A stretch of 64,000 nt of DNA from Semisulcospira habei (lineage: Eukaryota; Mollusca; Gastropoda; Semisulcospiridae), in contig BTPG01000005.1 of the NCBI GenBank assembly GCA_036245525.1, forward strand, positions 434,001-498,000, given 5' to 3'. The stretch's first letter is position 1. Every line of letters begins with the position of its first letter. This document shows, in pieces, positions 1 to 10,800 of this stretch. The position numbers were made by a program, and so were the translations under genes. The notes under the pieces were generated by a model. That model searched no databases and had not been told where the DNA came from. It saw only the letters and a list, made by a program, of their open reading frames with translations.

Positions 1-800
1 CCACTGGAAGCCGCCGTCCTGGGCAGCAACGCACTTGGTACTGCAACACATACATGAAAGGTGACGGGCGGCGGGCAACTAACGCCGCCAGATAAAGCTC
101 CGAATTAACGAGCAAAACTCACCGTTAAATGCGGAGAGAAAACAAACAGAAGTCCGAGCCAAGCACGACGTCCGGCCCCGCCGGGGGAGACGTATGTAGC
201 GGACAAGACTTTACCTTTACATGGCGGAACTGCAGAGTGACGAAGCACAAAGCACCGGACACTAGGTCACTGGAAGTCGCCGAACTGGGAAGAGGCGCAC
301 TTGGCAACTGCAACCCAAACCCAAACATGAAAGGCGACCGGCGGCGGGTAACAAACCCCGCCATTTAAAGCTTCGAAAATTAAGAGACACGCGAAACTGA
401 CAGTGAATGCAAAGACAAACAACAGTAGCTCGAGCGAAGCCCGACGTCCGGCCCAGCCAGGCGAGACGTAGGAAGTGGCCGATACTCCACCTTTCCATGG
501 CGGAACGGCAGAGTGACGAAGCACAAAGTACCAGACAGTAGGACACTGGAGGTCGACGTACTGGGGAGAGGCGCACTAGATAACTGCAGCCCATACCCAA
601 ACATGAAAGGCGACCGGGGGCGGGTAACGAACCCCGCCATATAAAGCTTTGAAATCAAGAAACACTCTAAACTCACCGTGAAATGCGGAGAGAAACCAAC
701 AGTAGCTCGAGCGAAGCCCGACGTCCGACCCAGCCAGGCGAGACGTCGGAAACGGCCGAGACTTTACCTGTCCATGGCGGAATGGCAGGGAGACGACGAC
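1..800. repeat. Tandem repeat, period about 273 bp, three copies
   Basis: Three diverged copies follow each other with equivalent points at 92, 365 and 641 (spacings 273 and 276). Each contains an AAAGCT box, a block with CACTGGAAG, and a stretch with ACGTCCG near GGCGAGACGT. The array starts at or before the window edge. Short open frames here are by-products of high GC content. Confidence 0.75.
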
Positions 801-994
801 GGGAGCCTAGAAGGTTCCAGGGCCAGCCAAGAGCACGAGGCACAGACGAGGGCTAGCAGAGAAGACGGAGGCCACGCCAGAAGCGGTAGACGAGAGGCTA
901 GGCGAAGGCAGGCCGGTAAGGGACGGTCGAACCGTACACAGTCTTTCCAAGGGTCAGAGGCTCAGGTAAAAGCGTCCGAACGCTAACAGCGAAG

Positions 995-1235
995 TAGACA
1001 ACTGGCTAAAGGAGACACCACCGGGCGCCTGACCGGATGGGCAGGGGAGGCTACTCTCGTCCCTGTTAGGGATCCCCGAAAGCTCTCTCGTCCCTATCAG
1101 GGATCCCCGAGAGCCTCCTGGGGGGACCCTTTGGGTCTTAGGCTAAAATTGGTAAGCAAGTAGACTATTTCCAGTTAGTCATGTCATCGGTAATGTGTTT
1201 TGAGGAAACAAACAAAGGTAAATTTGGGATAGATA
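995..1235. repeat. Left copy of a diverged direct repeat (partner 4495-4727)
   Basis: The order GCTAAAGGA, GGGAGGCTAC, a CCTGGTGG-like hairpin segment, GGCTAAAATT and CATCGGTAATG followed by TTTTGAGGAAAC is shared with 4495-4727. Alignment by eye only; divergence is considerable. Confidence 0.5.
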
Positions 1236-1239
1236 TAAA

Positions 1240-1500
1240 TTGGTCAAAAACGCCCATAGTTACTATCTCTACCTCGGGTCCAGGAGTCACACCAGATGAG
1301 GTCCGTAAGGAACTCCATACCACGGTCCACGAAGTGGCGACACGGGGCGAGATCTGACTTGCCGAAGCTGATTATGAAGCCGCGGCTGTCGAGGAGGCCA
1401 GCAAGGCGTCTCGTTGCTGCTCCCAGGAGGGTGCTGACCGGTGGCGCCGGAGCAGATCGTCGACGTAGCTCGAGGAGGGGCTCGACGAAGCCCACCTGAC
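1240..1500 (-). pseudogene. DIRS-like reverse transcriptase remnant
   Basis: In two overlapping minus-strand frames the RT palm is legible. A YVDDLL catalytic box near 1490 is followed by APSWEQQRDALLA. After a frame change comes GFIISFGKSDLAPC and then GMEFLTD near 1300. The Y-x-DD box, a glycine-aromatic-Ile segment with KS-x-L-x-P and a following GMEF is the pattern of DIRS/Ngaro RTs; Gypsy and LINE RTs differ at this point. Only about 85 residues survive, split by at least one frameshift, and nothing after the RT (RNase H, recombinase) follows. Function is certainly lost. A pararetroviral-type RT is the alternative reading. Confidence 0.55.
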
Positions 1501-3150
1501 CGTGGCGAAGCCGCCGTCCAAGAGATGGGCGCCACCTGTGGCCGGCCAAGGACAGGCGGGGGAGGAGGCGGGGTCGGGGGGCGGGCGGGCGCAGTGGGCG
1601 GTGGGGACGTACGGGGAGAGGCGGCGACACCGGGAGGGTGGGTCCGGCGGTCCACAGGGAGCGACCCAGGGCCTCGTGGGCGGCCGGAAGCGGGAGGAGA
1701 TGACGCGGACAGGGCAAAGCTCCTCATCGCGTCTTTCACCAACTGCCAGGTCCTGGACTGAAGAGGAGGGATCGCCGAGCGGAGCCTGTCGCAGCTGTCT
1801 CCGTAGGTCCTGTGGGAGGTAGGGGCAGACGGCGAGCACAGCATTCCGGCGAGCAGGCCGCAGAGCGCAGTAGCGGCGAAGCGAGGACAAGCGCTGACAC
1901 GCCGCTCGGAAGGCGGTACTTCTTCCCCACAGCCAGAGCGAGGAGGTGCCCTAACAGCGGCGAGAAGGAGAAGAGCCAGCTCCAGAAGGTAGACGTGCGC
2001 TTGCTTGGCCAAGTCGAGGAATCCAGCACAGGCGAGAGCGTTGCGGATGAGGATCGCCGTCCATTCCAGGCCGGGGGGGATGCAACGGCGGGAGGCACGA
2101 AGTCCACCAGCTGCTGCTGAGCGGCAGGATCCACTGCGGGGAGGGCAGAAGCAAGGCCTGTGAGTGTCCGGCATACCAGCTGTGCTGAAAGGCGAAGTCC
2201 AAATCTGCTGGCCAGCGAACGACGGTGAAGAAGCGAACCGCGTCGGAGCCTGAACCCTGCAGCAGGAGCGGAGAAGGCGAGACAAACCCATGAACCTCGG
2301 GGCGTGGCAGGGACGAAATCTCTAGGAGGGAGAACAGCGCCCAAGCAGGCGACGGGGACAGGCGTCGGGCTTGGGGAAGACACGCAACAGCAGAAGCGCG
2401 GCCCGACGAGCGAGGGAAGGGTCTCCGCCCTGGTCGTCCTGGACGTAGGGTCAAGGGCGAGAAGAGCGCGCGCGGAGGTCGAACGGAAGGAGGGAGCCGA
2501 AGCGGAATCCTCCGGAGCGATGCTGAGGGCTTCTATCCACATCAACGGGCGGCGCAGGAGGCCGACGCACCAGGAGCTGGAGAGACGGGTACCGCTGCCA
2601 GACGGAGCGAGACCAGGGCAAGCGGCTGAGAAGACGCGGGCGGCGAGACCGACGAGTGGAGCGTCCACACGAAGGAGGGCGGTGAGCACGTGGTCGACGG
2701 CGCGAAGGGGAGGGGAGCGGGGAAGGCAGGAAAAGGGTGCCGGGGAGGGGGTGGGGGGGAAGACAAGCCGGGAATGACGAGCAGCACGGACGACCCAGGA
2801 GGACACGACCGGGAAGGGCGGCGAGTGGAAGAGGAAACCAGCGATGCTCGAGGGGAAGACTGACAAGGAGGGCGAGACGTCTGCAAAGCTGAAGCCGCGA
2901 GCGAAGCCGGGCATGAACAGCAAGCAGAGAACGAAGAGTGTTTGCGGCGGGAGGCGAGGACCGAAGACGCAGGGCTGCGGGTCCGGTGTAGGACGCAGAA
3001 GTCCGAGGGGGCGTACGCGGGCGAGGGGCGAGGAGCTGAGTCCAGGCGGTCGCGAACCCGGGGCCGCATGTCGAGGGTCGTACGCAGAAGCCGAGGGTCC
3101 GGCGTCGGGGAGAAGTGGCATCCAGTTCTGTCGGTGGTCTTGTGAAGCTT
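1501..3150 (-). other. GC-rich region upstream of the DIRS-like RT, possible gag remnant
   Basis: Several long overlapping open frames exist on both strands, the longest (1736-3121, minus) being 461 codons. They are Pro/Ser/Arg/Ala-rich and none shows a motif I recognise. One stretch near 1980-2110 (minus) reads as an amphipathic helix and could be residual capsid-like sequence. Open frames on both strands at this GC content are expected by chance, so I do not call a gene here. Confidence 0.3.
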
Positions 3151-3365
3151 GGGTTCCGCAAGGCGGGTTGAGCTAGCTCACTGCGGACCTGGCTCGAGCG
3201 AGCTGGTGCGCAAGGGGGGAGAAAGGCGTCCCCCAACGTAGAGAGTTGGGGTTTGTTTTCCGCAGAGCGGGGCGAGCGGACTCGCTGCGGACCTGACTCG
3301 AGAGAGTGGGTGCGCAAGGGGGGAGCCTTTGTATGCCGTCCCCCAACGGCAGCGTAGGTGCGTTT
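3150..3365. repeat. Tandem duplication, unit about 105 bp
   Basis: Two copies, starting near 3151 and 3256, share TTCCGCA, CACTGCGGACCTG-like, CTCGAG, GTGCGCAAGGGGGGAG and CGTCCCCCAACG in the same order. The block lies inside the DIRS-like relic. Confidence 0.7.
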
Positions 3366-4124
3366 CTGCTGGATCCGGGGCCGAAGCATGCTTGTGGCTG
3401 CGGGCGGGCGGCGATTCTGTCATGCCAAAAGGCTCCGCAGCTGGGTTTTCCCAAGGTCCTCCACCCAGATAGCGCAGACATCACAGGTGTGGCCCAAAGC
3501 ACAACCAGCGCAGGGGAGGCAGACCGCATGCTTGTCACTCGGCCACTGGAAGTCGCCACATCGTGTGCAGGTGCGGACTTGACCACTGCAACATAGAGTG
3601 AAACAACGAAGCGACTGGTCATAGCAGAAGGCCACGTTTCTTTAGACGAAAACCGCGCACCACTCCTGACCTTTCCCCACTATCCTGTGCCAAGTAATAT
3701 CGCTTTCTTAATAACAAGCAACGATATAGCGAAAGACGCCGGCGCACGCCGTCAGAGGCGCGGCGCTGGCAAAACATCGAGACCTTACCTGGACATCTCG
3801 CAAGGGGCAGGGGAAGGTAGCACCTGTAGCCGAAGAAGAAGATGAAGTGCCCACACGGCAGAGGCCCAGAAGCATCCAGGTTGAGGAAGGCTGAGTCCTC
3901 GATGAAGGTCCCGGCCATCCAACCGGCGAACTTGACCGGAGAGAGTGAAGCAGGAGCACACCAGACGCCAGGTCGAAGCTCCGAGAGGCACCGCACAAGC
4001 CGAAAAGTCTCTCAATGCCCGAACCGGTGCAGGACAGCGCTCCCACGAGGGGCGAAGGCCGGCCCCACGGCCCGGGGACCTATCTTCCGGCAACGAGGCA
4101 CAGAAGCACAAGTGACACTCACTT

Positions 4125-4494
4125 CCTAAAAGTCACAGAAGGCGAAGCGCAGGCCGGGAACGAGGTCACGCTAACGAAAAGTCCAAGGGCTCCATGAACC
4201 ATACACAGCCTTAGGTAGCACAGTAGAGGTCTAAGAAAATGACCCTACGCTACAACAAGGGCAGACAAGTTCCAAGGCAAGGCGAAAGCACAGGCCGGGA
4301 ACGAATTCCACTGTCGAAAGTCCAAGTACTTCTTGAACCACACACAGTCGTAGGAACACACAAGGGCAGGGAAAGTTCTAAGGCAAGGTGAAAGCACAGG
4401 CCGGGAACGAAGACCACTGCCGAAAATATTCAAGTACAGCCTGAACCATACACAGCCGTAGATAGCACAGCAGAGGGCTAAGCGAACACGTCTA
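4125..4494. repeat. Tandem repeat, about 106-140 bp, three copies
   Basis: Units begin near 4141, 4281 and 4387, each with AAGCACAGGCCGGGAACGA-like sequence followed by TGAACCA and CACAC/TACACAG. A more diverged copy is recognisable at about 900-990, which supports pairing this right-hand block with the left end of the element. Confidence 0.65.
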
Positions 4495-4727
4495 TATGTT
4501 GCAAGCTAAAGGAAAGAACTGGTTTGGCTTGGCTGCTCGGGCAGTTACCCTTATGGAGTGGGAAGGGAGGCTACCCGGTTACCAGGTCACGGCACCCCTG
4601 GTGGCCTCCCCTGGCCCTAAAGGTACACATCGTAAGTTTTTGGGCTAAAATTATGCTAGCTATAGGTTGTTCCATTGTAGTAATGGCATCGGTAATGTTT
4701 TTGAGGAAACAAAAACATGTTTCTTAC
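4495..4727. repeat. Right copy of diverged direct repeat, abutting MAGT1 exon 4
   Basis: Partner of 995-1235. It runs up to the 5' splice site of exon 4, so the start of intron 4 is made of repeat-related sequence. Confidence 0.5.
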
Positions 4728-4810
4728 CTGTGAATATCCATTGTGTCTGATTTCTTTGGTTTCCCTTTGGCCGGAAAATGCATGAACACTGGGGCTGTGT
4801 TGATTTTCAT
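4728..4810 (-). CDS. MAGT1: MAGT1 homologue exon 4
   Basis: 83 nt, acceptor CTCGCAG, donor GTAAGA, phase 0 to 2. It encodes [20 protein letters not shown], which includes the cis-proline segment typical of thioredoxin folds (TAP). The next exon is not found between 1 and 4727 and is presumably outside the window. Confidence 0.93.
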
Positions 4811-7800
4811 CTGCGAGAAAGAGGTGTTACTAGTATTAGAATTAGAAAATCACTTGTACCTAGCAGGACATGCATTACCCCCTTCTGCGTGCACTGGTGT
4901 TAACTGTACCAGTAGCTGTTGAAAGTACAAGGAGTTTAAACCATTGAACCCCAAAGCTAACTTACAGCAGGAGATGGATCGACCATGATAATTCAAGGGC
5001 AGTGCCAGATTAGCTTGGCGCCATTAGGCGCCAAGCTAACCTGGCACTAAACTTGAATTATCATGATCAATCCATCAATTGCAAGTGATACAGAGCTGTT
5101 AGACAACACCTTCAAAATTTGGAAATGCGGCTGTAGGGTTAAATGGGTTAAGTAAATAATTACTGCATCTATCTCTGTATCTATCTGAGTGATAATTATG
5201 ACAGTTATATGAAGAGATAATCATGCAAAAGCCATTTTGCATGGAGCTCCCCTTATTTCTCACATACTGATAATGGCAAGAGGGGGTAACTGACCATTTT
5301 CAGAGAAACAAGAAAGGCAAAGCCCTTATGGCTCACATGTATGACACACGTCTGACAATAAGGGATGGCTTCTGCACTAACAAAATCCATGTTTTCTCAA
5401 AATTTAATCAGTTTTCACACATCTTCTGTCAAACCCCGTGACCCTTGACCTTTGCGATGAGTTGACTAAATTAGGATACATAGGAAGGTCTTATCATCAG
5501 CTACCTAAAAAAGTACCTTTCTGCCAAATTTGATTGAAAAGTTTGCAAAAATGTTGATAATACAATTATTGGCATTTTATACACATTTGTCGACCTCTTG
5601 TGACCCTTGACCTTTTCCAAGGGGTCATCCAAATTAATATGCATAGATAGATCTTACCATCAGGTATCTTTGTACCAAGTTTGGGTTTGAAGCTGTGAAC
5701 AGTATTTGAGAAAAAAACATCTTTTGTAAAAATATGGCTATTTTGTGTCTATTTCCTGAGCTTTTGTGACCTATGACCTTTCCGAAAGATCAACCAAATT
5801 AGTGTACATATAAAAGTCTTACCATCAGGTATCTTTGTACCAAGTTTAGGTTTGAAGTTGTGAACAGTATTTGAGAAAAAATAAATTATGTCCAAAAATA
5901 GCTATTTTTTAAATAATCCCCTGTGACCTTGACCTTTGTGAGAGATCACTAAAATTGGTATGTTTAGAAAGGTCTTGCCACAAAGTATCCTTGGGCCAAG
6001 TTTGAAGACTGTAGCTTGAATAGTCTCCAAGAAAATGCCAATGTTAAAGTTTACCGCGGACGGATGACCACTGGCCCAAAACATACTCACTTTTGCTTCG
6101 CACTTGAGCCAATAAAATGAGTGTAAAACATATTCCAATACTTACGCTCTGAAAGACATCAGGTCCCTCATCGTAATCAACCATAGTAAAGAAGAGTTGG
6201 TTTGAGTACTGCTGTGAATATCGCCAGGAATTGGCAAGTATCTGGTACTCTTCATTTGCTTGCCTGGAATAAGAATTTCAAAATTGCCTAGAAAGCACAT
6301 ATGGAATGTTTCACGGGTTTGCCCTAGGGGACCTTGGGGGGGGGGGGGTGTCTACTTTTTAGTTCCTAGGATCACCTTGTCTAACCCCTGCAAGGTGGGT
6401 TCTACTCTTTTGGGGGTTTGTATTTGTCTTTCTGGTCCATTCATCTGTATTTTTCTTTTGAAATTCTCCCTCCTGTCTGCGCTTCTTGCAGTTCTTTTCT
6501 TCATTTAGCGCAGGCACATCCTGAGAAGGCCTTTGTCGCTTGCGGGACGTAAAGCAATCTATACTCACTCACTCACTGTTTCAGGGTGCCTCCACAAGAA
6601 AACAGTAAATAGCATTTAGTAATCTATAGATTTATCTAAAACGATGAAAATCAAATCATGGCCAAAGCTTTCTCAGTACTTCATTAACCAAAATGTGTAT
6701 TGTACACACAATGATTGCTGGATTCATTTAACCCATTTAGACCTGATGCACTACAGCATGAGCTGGATTGACCATGCTTAAAAGGTAGAGCCAGGTTAGC
6801 TTGGCGCCATCAGACGTCAAGCTAATCTGGCACTACCAGACCTTCCACAGGGGTGAGAATTAAAAAAAGAAAAATGGTGGGGGTGCTTGTAGGGCAAGAA
6901 ATAATAATGAAACAAAGCAATTAAAGACCTTGTGATTTAAGTCTCACCTTTTTAAAACATGATGCAAAACAAAAAGCAGTCCATTTCTTGCATGTTTTAA
7001 CCAATTTATCAACACAAAAACACTACAGAAATGACCATGGCGAGCAGGGAAAAAAAAGGATTCCCGTTAAAAAAGTGAAAAAAATGGAAGCTCTACACTA
7101 CCCTTGAAAATCAAGGTCAATCCATCTCCCACAACTGTTACATAGTCATCTGGTGACACCTCCTAAATTTGGGAAATGTGGCCGTGCGGTACAATGGGTA
7201 AACTGTGTTTAACAAAAACATACTGATAACACTTCACATACATGTTCAAATGACATGTACTTACTTACTTACGCCTGTCACCCCTACCCGGGTATAGGCC
7301 GTCGACGAGAGACCTCCAGCAACTCCTGTCCTGTGCTTCTCCTTCGATTCTACTCCAGGCGGTTCCCAGTTTCTTGATGTCTGCTTGGAGGTCTCGACGC
7401 CAGGAGTTTCTCGGCCTACCTCTTTTCCTCTTTCCCTGGGGGTTCCATGACAATGCCTGCCTAGTGATACTGGAAGCTGGCTTTCTCAGACTGTGACCGA
7501 TCCATCCCTATTTTCTTCGCCCAATTTCATTCTCTGCTGTTATCTGCTCTGTTCTCTCCCAGAGTCTGACGTTGCTGATCTTCTCTGGCCAGTGGATTTT
7601 CAAAATTCTTCTAAGGCAACTGTTCATGAAGGTCTGTACTCTGTTGACTGTGGTTTTTGTCAATCTCCAAGTCTCTGCTCCATATAGGAGAACTGCTTTT
7701 ACATTGGAGTTGAAAATCCGGACTTTGGTGTGTTGTGACAGCTCTCTGGAGCTCCACACTTTTTTCAACTGGAGAAAGGCTCTCTGGCTTTACCGATTCG

Positions 7801-10800
7801 TGCTCTGACATCTGCATCAGTGCCGCCTTTTTTGTCTATGATGCTCCCGAGATAGGTGAAGGACTCCACCTCCTCCAAATGGGTGTCAGCAAGCAAGACT
7901 GGTTCTTCCCTGGTTGCGTTCAGCCTCATTGTCTTTGTTTTCTGTTTGTGAATGGTGAGGCCCACTTGGGACGAGATGTCAGCAAGCCTTGTGGTCTTGT
8001 CCTGCATTTGTTGATGAGTGTGGGACAGTAAAGCCAAGTCGTCTGCAAAATCGAGGTCGTCAAGCTGTGTCCACAGTGTCCACTGTATTCCACTTCGTCT
8101 GTGCTCTGTGGTCATCTTCATGACCCAGTCTATGGCCAGTAGGAAGAGGAACGGAGACAGCAGACACCCCTGCCTGACACCGGTTCTGACCTGGAGCTCC
8201 CTGGTGAACTGCCCTTCGTGGATCACGCGACATGTCATGCCATCGTAGCTGCTCTTGATCAGGCGGACGAGCTTTGTGGGTACACCGTAGTGTCGTAGGA
8301 GTTTCCACAGAGTCTCTCGGTCCACACTGTCAAATTACTTACTTACTTACGCCTGACACCCCTACCCGGGTATAGGCCGTCGACGAGAGACCTCCAGCAA
8401 CTCCTGTCCTGTGCTTCTCCTTCGATTCTACTCCAGGTGGTTCCCAGTCTCTTGATGTCTGCTTGGAGGTCTCGACGCCAGGAGTTTCTCGGCCTACCTC
8501 TTTTCCTCTTTCCCTGGGGGTTCCATGACAATGCCTGCCTAGTGATACTGGAAGCTGGCTTTCTCAGACTGTGACCGATCCATCCCCATCTTCTTCGCCC
8601 AATTTCATTCTCTGCTGTTATCTGCTCTGTTCTCTCCCAGAGTCTGACGTTGCTGATCTTCTCTGGCCAGTGGATTTTCAAAATTCTTCTAAGGCAACTG
8701 TTCATGAAGGTCTGTACTCTGTTGACTGTGGTTTTTGTCAATCTCCATGTCTCTGCTCCATATAGGAGAACTGCTTTTACATTGGAGTTGAAAATCCGGA
8801 CTTTGGTGTGTTGTGACAGCTCTCTGGAACTCCACACTTTTTTCAACTGGAGAAAGGCTGCTCTGGCTTTACCGATTCGTGCTCTGACATCTGCATCAGT
8901 GCCGCCTTTTTTGTCTATGATGCTCCCGAGATAGGTGAAGGACTCCACCTCCTCCAACGGGGTGCCAGCAAGCAAGACTGGTTCTTCCCTGGTTGCGTTC
9001 AGCCTCATTGTCTTTGTTTTCTGTTTGTGAATGGTGAGGCCCACTTGGGACGAGATGTCAGCAAGCCTCGTGGTCTTGTCCTGCATTTGTTGATGAGTGT
9101 GGGACAGTAATGCCAAGTCGTCTGCAAAATCGAGGTCGTCAAGCTGTGTCCAGTGTCCACTGTATTCCACTTCGTCTGTGCTCTGTGGTCATCTTCATGA
9201 CCCAGTCTATGGCCAGTAGGAAGAGGAACGGAGACAGCAGACACCCCTGCCTGACACCAGTTCTGACCTGGAGCTCTCTGGTGAAATGCCCTTCGTGGAT
9301 CACGCGACATGTCATGCCATCATAGCTGCTCTTGATCAGGCGGACGAGCTTTGTGGGTACACCGTAGTGTCGTAGGAGTTTCCACAGAGTCTCTCGGTCC
9401 ACGCTGTCAAATGCTTTCTCATAATCCACAAAGTTGACGTACAGCGGGGAGCTCCACTCCAGAGACTGTTCCACGATGATGCGGAGAGTGGCGATCTGGT
9501 CTGTACATGATCGGTTCTTCCTGAATCCTGCTTGCTGGTCTCTCAGCTGGGGGTCAACGGAGCTCTTCATTCTCTCTAGGATGATCCTGTTGAAGACCTT
9601 TCCTGGTACTGACAGCAAGGTGATTCCTCTGTAGTTGGAACACTTGCTGAGGTCGCCTTTCTTGGGAAGCTTGATTAGGTACCCCTCCTTCCAGTCAGCT
9701 GGCATCACCTCCTCTTCCCAGATCTTTCCAAACAGTGGGTACAGCATCTCAACTGTTGTCTCTAGGTCTGCTTTCAGAGACTCCGCTGGGATGCCATCTG
9801 GCCCTGCCGCTTTGCCATTCTTAAAAAATGCCACTGCTTTTCTGATCTCTTCCCGGCTGGGTCTGTCACAGCTGATGGGTAGGTCGGTCTCTGCCGGCTG
9901 GATGTCGGGGGGTCGGGTGGGCTAGGTCTGTTCAGTAACTCTTCAAAATACTCGGCCCATCTGTCGAGTTGGTCTGCTCTGTCTGCAATAGGCTTGCCTT
10001 CTTTGTCTTTTACTGGTCTTTCTGTATGGCCATACTTACCCGACAATCTTCTGGTAATGTTGTAGAGCTGTTTCATGTTGCCGCTGCCTGCTGCCTTTTC
10101 TGCCTCTGCTGCCAGGCAGTCTGTGTAGGCCCTCTTGTCTGCCCTGATACTCCTCTTCACCTCGCGGTTGGCTTCCGAGTATTCCCCCTGTGCCCTTACT
10201 TTGGCTGCTCTCGTGCGACTGTTGTTGACCGCTGCTTTCTTCTGCTTCCTCGCTTCTATCTTCTTCAAGGTCTGTGCCGACAGCCAGTCCTTGTGGTGGT
10301 GTTTCCTGAACCCTACAGTGTCTTTGCAGGTTGAGTTCAGCGCCTCTCTAACTGCCTTCCACTGCTGCTCTGTGGTGACCGCCTCCTCTTCATTTACTAG
10401 CTCCTGTAGCGCTTGAAACCGGTTGGACAGCACCAGTTTGAACTCTTCTCTAACTCCAGTTTCTCTCAGGAGGCCTACATTATAGTGCTGTCTTCTTGTT
10501 GTCTCTGTGCGGCTTTTCTTTAGCTTGAGCTTCATTCTTAAGGTAAGCAGATGGTGGTCTGAGGCGACATCTGCTCCCCTCCTCACTCAAACATCTTGAA
10601 GGGATCTTCTAAATTTCTTGCTAATGCAGATATGGTCTATTTGGTTCTCTGTTGTATGGTCAGGTGAGACCCAAGTTGCTTTGTGTATTCTTCTGTGTGG
10701 GAAGATGCTGCCTCCAATGACAAGTCGATTTAGAGCACAAAAGTCTACAAACCTCTCCCCGTTCTCACTCATCTCCGAGCCTAGTCCCTGTCTCCCCATC

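Larger units (their letters stand above)
1..4727 (-). mobile_element. Degenerate DIRS-like (tyrosine-recombinase type) retroelement, RT and flanking repeats
   Basis: This GC-rich block sits immediately beyond exon 4 of the MAGT1 homologue, inside the next intron. It holds a decayed reverse transcriptase (1240-1500), a long GC-rich non-conserved stretch, and blocks of direct and tandem repeats at both ends (1-1235 and 3150-4727). The two ends share diverged sequence, with matching order at about 900-1235 and 4385-4720. Repeats at both ends plus a DIRS-type RT fit the split-repeat layout of DIRS/Ngaro elements, but no RNase H, methylase-like or tyrosine recombinase region is visible. The left end may lie outside the window. 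The RT homology is seen in the sequence; the element class is an inference. Confidence 0.45.

Noticed and set aside
1736..3121. 461-codon open frame on the minus strand
   Set aside because: Open frames also exist on the other strand and in other frames of this GC-rich stretch; composition is Pro/Ser/Arg-rich with no motif. Treated as chance or decayed gag, not a gene.
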